Origin: Pseudanabaena sp. CAN_BIN31
Lineage (GTDB): Bacteria > Cyanobacteriota > Cyanobacteriia > Pseudanabaenales > Pseudanabaenaceae
DNA: 10,518 bases
Direction of reading: 5' to 3'
Assembly (NCBI GenBank): GCA_026785865.1
Contig: JAJAZG010000572.1
Location: 1 to 10,518, forward strand
Position 1 is the stretch's first letter; every line of letters begins with the position of its first letter. The position numbers were made by a program, and so were the translations under genes. Positions 6,081 to 10,518 of this stretch are shown here, one piece after another. The notes below the pieces were generated by a model. The model worked only from the letters and a program-made list of their open reading frames with translations. It made no database searches and had not been told where the DNA came from.

Positions 6081-8750
6081 TTAACTACGACTAGAAGCCA
6101 TATTCTCAAACTTGGTTAAGCGTGGTTCAAATAGTAATTTGACAGTACCAACTGGCCCATTACGATGCTTAGCAATAATGATTTCGGCAACACCGCGATC
6201 GGGTGTTTCTGGATTGTAATATTCATCACGATATAAATTAATTACTAAATCCGCATCTTGCTCAATGCTGTTATGAACATAAAAATTATTGGCAACAAAA
6301 TTTTCAAGACTTGGTACGGTTAAGTCATACACCAATTCTTCTATTAATGAATCAATATTCATTAATAGATCCCAGTAAATATCGCTTACAGCAAGATTAC
6401 AAAGCTCCGTTGAATCTAAAACTGTCGATAGCTTATACATGCGATCGCGACCAATCGCATTTTTATATAAACTTGTACCGCAATACTTTGTACCAATCTG
6501 TTCTTGCATTTGTCTAGTTGTTAATCCTAGCTTTTCTCTAGCCACATTAACATGAGTTTTCCAAACTTCTTTTGATATCAAGTCTCTATTCGTATTTGCA
6601 CATCCAGAATTACTTATATACAAGTTGACTTGTTGTAAACTTTCCTGTTTATACTTACCAACTGCACCAATAATACTCACAAATTTTTCTATATCTGGCT
6701 TTCCTGCTACCCAAACTTGATGCTGATCGCGTCCTTTTTCACCTTGAGAGACAATTCTTAAAGTTGCATTGATACCCAACCTCAATAGTAAAGACTGTAC
6801 TCCTACCGCTAATTTATTACTGCTAGATGCATAGTAAATACTAGGATAGTAAGATTTTTTGCTTGTACGAATACAACCATCGGTAGCCCACAGATGACGC
6901 AAAAAGAGTGCAATTGATTCTCTCGGTTGTTCAAAAACTTGTGATGGTATAAATTTTTCATGTGATCGCAAGCCAAATATGGCAAGATTTTCCAACCATT
7001 TCGTAACAGGATTTTTAATACCGTGGGTTAAATGATAGGCAGACGGTAAATATACTTGATACCAATCTCTTTCTTTTTGGATTCTTGGTATAACTTGATC
7101 GCGAAAGACTTCGGTTGCTAAACTTGCTACTATTTCTGCCAAATCTAGTTCTCTAGTTGTGTACTGAATTGCATGGCGTGGCAAAGTACAACCATCACCA
7201 ATTAAATGTCCCAATAGTGCTAGCTCAGCATCGCCCATTGTTTGTAATTCTGGGCTAGGAATACCGCGAGGCATGGCAATGCGATCGCCTATTTGTAATT
7301 CATCCAGTCTCTTCCAACCATGAATTGTCAAAAACTGATGATTTGCAGTTGCTTTGATCGAGCGCCCTAATTGAGTTTTTAGTTGATAAACAGGTTTAGA
7401 ACCAGTACAAAAAGCATTACTGACGATCGCGCGTTCCATTTTGAGAGTTTGAGGGTTAACTGCCCAAATCGCAAAATCTGATTTGCCAACGAGATCGCGG
7501 ATCGGAATTTCTGATCCTGTATCTGCCATCGTAATCAGTGAATCCCCACTCAAGCATCCAGATTCTCTCAAGTCAGAAAGCATCGGACGCTTATTGGTTC
7601 TAGCTTCTACGCCTCGACTTAATTGGGATAGAGCGATTACAGGTACGTTTAATTCACGGGCTAGGGCTTTAAGCGATCGCGTAATTCTCGAAATCTCTTG
7701 CACCCGATTATCAGAACCAGAACCTTCCATCAATTGCAAATAATCAATCAAAATTAAACCAAGCACTCCTCCCTTTTCTGATTGCAAACGGCGAGCCTTA
7801 GAACGAAGTTCTGTAATCGGTGGATTGGGAGTGTCATCGATAAATAGTGGCAACTCCGAAAGTCCACTAATCGCCATCGCCACAGTTCCCCATTCATTTT
7901 CGCTAATTTGTCCACTGCGGAGGCGATTACTGTCGATGCCCATATCGCTAGAACGAACTTTGGACTGACTGGCTAATAGTCGATAAACTAATTGTTCTTT
8001 AGACATTTCTAAACTAAAGATTGCCACAGGCAATCTATGGATTTCTGCCATTTTTCGAGCTATTTCTAAACCGAATGCAGTTTTCCCCATTGACGGGCGA
8101 CCAGCCAAAACGATCAAATCCGATCGCTGCAAGCCATTGGTCATCGCATCAAAATCGTAAAACCCTGTAATTAAACCTGTCGCGGTGGAATTACCAGTAC
8201 CAAGGGAATTAAAACGATTTTCTAATTCATAAAAAGTTTTCGTGAGAATATCAGCAGCAGGGGTCAGCCCTTGTTGAGCGCGTGATTGTGTTACTGCGAA
8301 AATCTTTTGTTCAGATTGATCGAGGAGTTGCGGTAGTTCGATTTCATTATTGTAACTAATCTCAACAACCGTTCTGGCAGCTTCGGCAAGTTTGCGCCGC
8401 GCATATTTGTCCGCAACTAATTGAGCATAAAAATCGATATTTACAGCGCTGACGGTGCGATCGCATAGTTGGGCAATCTTGGTTTGACCACCAATTTTTT
8501 CGAGCATATCGCGATCGCTTAACCATGTAGTCAAGCTCATCATGTCCGTGGGATTGGACTGGTTGTGCAATAACAAGCAAGCCCGAAAAATCTCTTGATG
8601 CGCCGCTACATAAAACATTTCAGGACGCAAAGTGTCCAACACTCGCGAAACTGCCTCTGGATCGATCAAGATTCCGCCTAAGACTGCCTCCTCTGCCTCA
8701 ATATTTTGCGGTGGTAAGCGATCGCTGATAGATTCAAAGTCTTTGCTCAT
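6081..8750 (-). CDS. dnaB: Replicative DNA helicase DnaB interrupted by an intein
   Basis: The 889-residue precursor is the hexameric helicase that unwinds DNA at the replication fork, with a 429-residue intein inserted in frame. Residues 1-398 are the N-extein. They contain the N-terminal DnaB domain (about 10-115, from LPPQNIEAEEAVLGG), Walker A GRPSMGKTA (217-225), Walker B LILIDYLQL with D336 (332-340), and ALSQLSRG (373-380). The C-extein (828-889) starts SIEQDADLVINLYRDEYY and holds KHRNGPVGT (861-869), the arginine-finger region. The exteins join to 460 residues, normal for DnaB. Without splicing the ATPase core would be split between its H3 and H4 motifs, so splicing must work if this is the only dnaB. 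The ATG at 8750 gives the standard DnaB N-terminus. No Shine-Dalgarno sequence is seen. The gene diverges from the S2P-family gene. Confidence 0.97.
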   Translation of the reverse strand: MSKDFESISDRLPPQNIEAEEAVLGGILIDPEAVSRVLDTLRPEMFYVAAHQEIFRACLLLHNQSNPTDMMSLTTWLSDRDMLEKIGGQTKIAQLCDRTVSAVNIDFYAQLVADKYARRKLAEAARTVVEISYNNEIELPQLLDQSEQKIFAVTQSRAQQGLTPAADILTKTFYELENRFNSLGTGNSTATGLITGFYDFDAMTNGLQRSDLIVLAGRPSMGKTAFGLEIARKMAEIHRLPVAIFSLEMSKEQLVYRLLASQSKVRSSDMGIDSNRLRSGQISENEWGTVAMAISGLSELPLFIDDTPNPPITELRSKARRLQSEKGGVLGLILIDYLQLMEGSGSDNRVQEISRITRSLKALARELNVPVIALSQLSRGVEARTNKRPMLSDLRESGCLSGDSLITMADTGSEIPIRDLVGKSDFAIWAVNPQTLKMERAIVSNAFCTGSKPVYQLKTQLGRSIKATANHQFLTIHGWKRLDELQIGDRIAMPRGIPSPELQTMGDAELALLGHLIGDGCTLPRHAIQYTTRELDLAEIVASLATEVFRDQVIPRIQKERDWYQVYLPSAYHLTHGIKNPVTKWLENLAIFGLRSHEKFIPSQVFEQPRESIALFLRHLWATDGCIRTSKKSYYPSIYYASSSNKLAVGVQSLLLRLGINATLRIVSQGEKGRDQHQVWVAGKPDIEKFVSIIGAVGKYKQESLQQVNLYISNSGCANTNRDLISKEVWKTHVNVAREKLGLTTRQMQEQIGTKYCGTSLYKNAIGRDRMYKLSTVLDSTELCNLAVSDIYWDLLMNIDSLIEELVYDLTVPSLENFVANNFYVHNSIEQDADLVINLYRDEYYNPETPDRGVAEIIIAKHRNGPVGTVKLLFEPRLTKFENMASSRS
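6270..7556 (-). mobile_element. DnaB intein with LAGLIDADG homing endonuclease
   Basis: The intein covers precursor residues 399-827 (429 aa). It starts at Cys399 in CLSGDSLI and ends with the catalytic VHN (H826, N827) before Ser828. TANH (468-471) is the block B splicing motif, and VYDLTVPSLENFVANNFYVHN-type blocks F and G close it (807-827). These residues support full protein splicing. The middle carries two LAGLIDADG motifs, LLGHLIGDG (512-520, D519) and FLRHLWATDG (616-625, D624). Both acidic residues are kept, so the endonuclease may be active. Residues about 733-780 resemble a helix-turn-helix and may add DNA contacts. The insertion site (RESG/SIEQDAD) and the length match the well-known Synechocystis DnaB intein, which is also 429 residues. 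Two HIP1 octamers lie inside it (6441-6448, 7281-7288). Confidence 0.95.
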
Positions 8751-8775
8751 ATAGAGAGATTGCCAGTGCAGTTAG

Positions 8776-8808
8776 AAATAGGTGGGGCGCAAAGCGCTCT
8801 ACCTATTT
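8776..8808. repeat. 15-bp hairpin in the dnaB/S2P divergent region, CGC-AAA-GCG apex
   Basis: Positions 8776-8790 pair with 8794-8808 (two G-U pairs) around an AAA triloop, and on the plus strand seven further bases include a T-run. It looks like a terminator, yet no plus-strand gene ends here. It lies only 26 nt upstream of the dnaB start, probably in the dnaB leader. The 9-mer AAATAGGTG of its left arm recurs at 8843-8851. Confidence 0.75.
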
Positions 8809-8816
8809 TTTTGGTT

Positions 8817-8846
8817 TTGATGCTAGAGAATAGCCTAATTTAAAAT
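8817..8846 (+). promoter_or_regulatory. Candidate promoter of the S2P-family gene
   Basis: A -35-like TTGATG (8817-8822) and a -10 TAAAAT (8841-8846) are separated by 18 nt. Transcription would start near 8853, about 40 nt before the ATG at 8894. On the opposite strand an overlapping weaker pair, GCGACA (8855-8850) and TATTCT (8832-8827) with a 17-nt spacer, could serve dnaB. Both are motif matches only. Confidence 0.35.
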
Positions 8847-8893
8847 AGGTGTCGCGACGTTTATTTAATTTAAGCTTTTAAATTGGTAATGAT

Positions 8894-10375
8894 ATGGGAT
8901 TTGAGGAAATATTTGTTTTTGTGGTGGTAGGTTGCGTGGCGAGCTACCGTCAACGATCGCACCAAAATAATCAGACGCAAATATTTATTTTGTGGATTCT
9001 GGCGGTTGTCTTGCCAAGCTTAGCGATCGCGTGGACATCGCTCAATCGCACAGCTTTACCATTAATTTTTGTGACGATTGTATTTTTGTTTTGTGTATGG
9101 ATATACGGCAACTTACCATCGTTTTCTAATGCAAATGTTGAGATTATAGAGCTTGACTCTAGCGAAGAAAAACAGCTTAAAGACTGCTTCCCATCGGCTA
9201 TTTATCAGTTAAAAGATTTAGATTATCACCCTCAAGAAATTTACTGTCGCGGCAATCTGCGATCGCACAATCCTAAATATGCCTACGACACCATTAGCCA
9301 AAATATTCAGAAAATATTTGGCGATCGCTTTGTTTGTCATTTGCAAGAGAGTCCATTAAAAAATTTAGGGACAGGTTTTAGCGGCGCAGAAAATATTCAA
9401 GAAAACAAGACTAACTACTGCTTTTGTTTAATATGTTCTAGCGATCGCGCCGAACCTCGTAAATATCACCAAAACTGGATCGCCAGTACTATCAGCATCA
9501 TCTTTACAACATTTACTGTGCTAGCTGTAGGTGCAAATATTTATCGACTCGAAGATCTGACCTTGATTAACTTACAAAAAGGAATTCCTTACTTTTTAGG
9601 TATTGCCAGCATTTTTAGCGCGAAGGCGATCGCCCAATATTTCATCGCCAAAAAATACCAACTACAACTCGCACCACCACTTTTATTGCCATTTCTAGGT
9701 GGCTTTGGCTTACTAAGCAGCTTAAACACCAGTTCTACATTGGGGCAGAACCCCAAAAACCAGCGCCGCATTCTTTTCGATTTAGTCGCGATCTCCACAA
9801 TTGCGGGTTTAGTAATATCGGTAATTTTATTGATTTTAGGAAATTGGCTATTAGTCCCCGCAAGTCCCGCGATCGCCGATCCCGCGATGGCAACCTCTCT
9901 GTCAATGCCCAATCTAAATAGCTTCGACTTCAAAAATTCAATTTTGGCAACTTTTATTCATGCAATTTGCACTTTAGGCAAATCAGGCATTACCTCAATC
10001 AACACCTCAGAAATAATTACAATCCCAGCTTTTTCACCCCTCACCTTGGCTGGATGGTCTGGCTTAGCGCTCAGCGCCTTACAACTTATGCCTTTTGATT
10101 TACTTGATGGAGGCAATCTGGCGATCGCCATGTTTGGGCATCGACAAGCCGTAAAAATCGCTCGGATCGCAAGGTTAGTATTACTAACGATCGCTTTACT
10201 TGTCCAACCTTGGCTGAAGATTTACAGCCTCTTGCTGTTTTTATTACCGATCCCGCACCCACTTATTTTGAATGAGAGCATCGAAATCGACAGGACCCGC
10301 GATCTAATTGGCATAGCTTTAATGACGATCGCCCTACTAATCATCCTCCCCATGCCAAAGTCTTTTGTGTTTTAA
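8894..10375 (+). CDS. Site-2 protease (M50) family membrane protein, probably catalytically inactive
   Basis: This 493-residue polytopic protein has the layout of cyanobacterial/plastid EGY-type site-2 proteases. Two N-terminal hydrophobic segments (about 28-48, 53-71) are followed by a soluble alpha/beta domain (about 82-192) and a membrane core with helices near 195-215, 230-250, 293-316, 383-400, 425-455 and 470-488. The second S2P motif survives as QLMPFDLLDGG (397-407) with metal-ligand Asp405, and APPLLLP and FG (260-272) fit the family. The zinc-binding HExxH is lost: by alignment to the following AKKY, H-E-x-x-H reads K244-A245-I-A-Q248. The Asn of NxxP is Gln397. I infer a pseudoprotease, comparable to plant EGY3, which also lacks HExxH. 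The frame is intact throughout, so it is not a decaying pseudogene. A terminator-like hairpin follows the TAA. Confidence 0.8.
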   Translation: MGFEEIFVFVVVGCVASYRQRSHQNNQTQIFILWILAVVLPSLAIAWTSLNRTALPLIFVTIVFLFCVWIYGNLPSFSNANVEIIELDSSEEKQLKDCFPSAIYQLKDLDYHPQEIYCRGNLRSHNPKYAYDTISQNIQKIFGDRFVCHLQESPLKNLGTGFSGAENIQENKTNYCFCLICSSDRAEPRKYHQNWIASTISIIFTTFTVLAVGANIYRLEDLTLINLQKGIPYFLGIASIFSAKAIAQYFIAKKYQLQLAPPLLLPFLGGFGLLSSLNTSSTLGQNPKNQRRILFDLVAISTIAGLVISVILLILGNWLLVPASPAIADPAMATSLSMPNLNSFDFKNSILATFIHAICTLGKSGITSINTSEIITIPAFSPLTLAGWSGLALSALQLMPFDLLDGGNLAIAMFGHRQAVKIARIARLVLLTIALLVQPWLKIYSLLLFLLPIPHPLILNESIEIDRTRDLIGIALMTIALLIILPMPKSFVF

Positions 10376-10386
10376 GTGAGCATAAT

Positions 10387-10441
10387 AAAGCCCAAAAGTC
10401 TGTGGTGCACGCTGCGCGTGCGCCACAGCTTTTTGAGCTTT
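10387..10441 (+). terminator. Hairpin terminator of the S2P-family gene, CGC-TGC-GCG apex
   Basis: A 13-bp core pairs 10400-10412 with 10416-10428 (one G-T pair) around a TGC triloop. An outer stem (10387-10398 with 10429-10441, one mismatch and small bulges) extends it to about 24 pairs. It begins 11 nt after the TAA. CTTTTTG follows the core helix, so termination there is plausible although the T-run is partly paired in the longer fold. Confidence 0.7.
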
Positions 10442-10518
10442 GATTTTTATTTTGATTTTATTTTAAATTTCAAAATGCAATTTTAGGATTATTATTAACC
10501 TTGGCATGAGGTAGCTAC

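Noticed and set aside
5984..6109. Longer start of the ABM gene overlapping dnaB
   Set aside because: The extra residues are translated from the hairpin after dnaB, do not fit the ABM family and lie upstream of the TATAAT.
6311..7743. Open frames opposite dnaB and its intein
   Set aside because: They are antisense shadows of a strongly conserved coding sequence.
9589..9933. Minus-strand open frame opposite the S2P-family gene
   Set aside because: It is an antisense shadow with no family features; the plus-strand protein clearly matches the S2P family.
1..10518. CRISPR array, prophage, insertion sequence or defence system
   Set aside because: There are no regularly spaced repeats, no transposase or integrase, and no recognisable defence genes. 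The intein is the only clear mobile element.

Overview
The window looks like cyanobacterial chromosome. The octamer GCGATCGC (HIP1, a cyanobacterial signature) recurs inside almost every gene. The genes include a NDH-1 CO2-hydration subunit, a CHASE2 adenylyl cyclase and a DnaB carrying an intein of the Synechocystis type. Base composition is moderate and starts mostly lack clear Shine-Dalgarno sequences. The species cannot be named from the sequence; a Pseudanabaena-like lineage is only a guess.

Layout. Positions 1-309 hold no convincing gene but end in a strong promoter for tRNA-Gln(TTG) at 310-381. A bidirectional terminator separates the tRNA from a run of six minus-strand genes. In transcription order these are dnaB with a 429-residue homing-endonuclease intein (8750-6081), a membrane-anchored ABM-domain protein (5983-5396), a ChpX/CupB-type CO2 hydration protein (5283-4153), a CHASE2 adenylyl/guanylyl cyclase (3976-2006), a small von Willebrand A protein (1840-1238) and glyoxalase II (1207-431). 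Only the last two look like an operon. To the right, and divergent from dnaB, lies a 493-residue site-2-protease-family membrane protein (8894-10375).

The most notable points are these. (1) The S2P-family protein keeps the LDGG motif, but its HExxH site reads KAIAQ, so it looks like a pseudoprotease. A HIP1 octamer lies exactly on that site. (2) The DnaB intein appears complete for splicing and homing, carries an HTH-like segment and contains HIP1 sites. (3) Almost every intergenic gap holds a strong inverted repeat, usually just after or overlapping a stop codon and mostly without a U-tract. Four of these share a CGC-NNN-GCG apex, which suggests a dispersed hairpin family.

The genes are mainly housekeeping: replication, carbon uptake, cAMP signalling, methylglyoxal detoxification and a tRNA. 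They do not form one pathway. I see no defence island, CRISPR array, prophage or insertion sequence.
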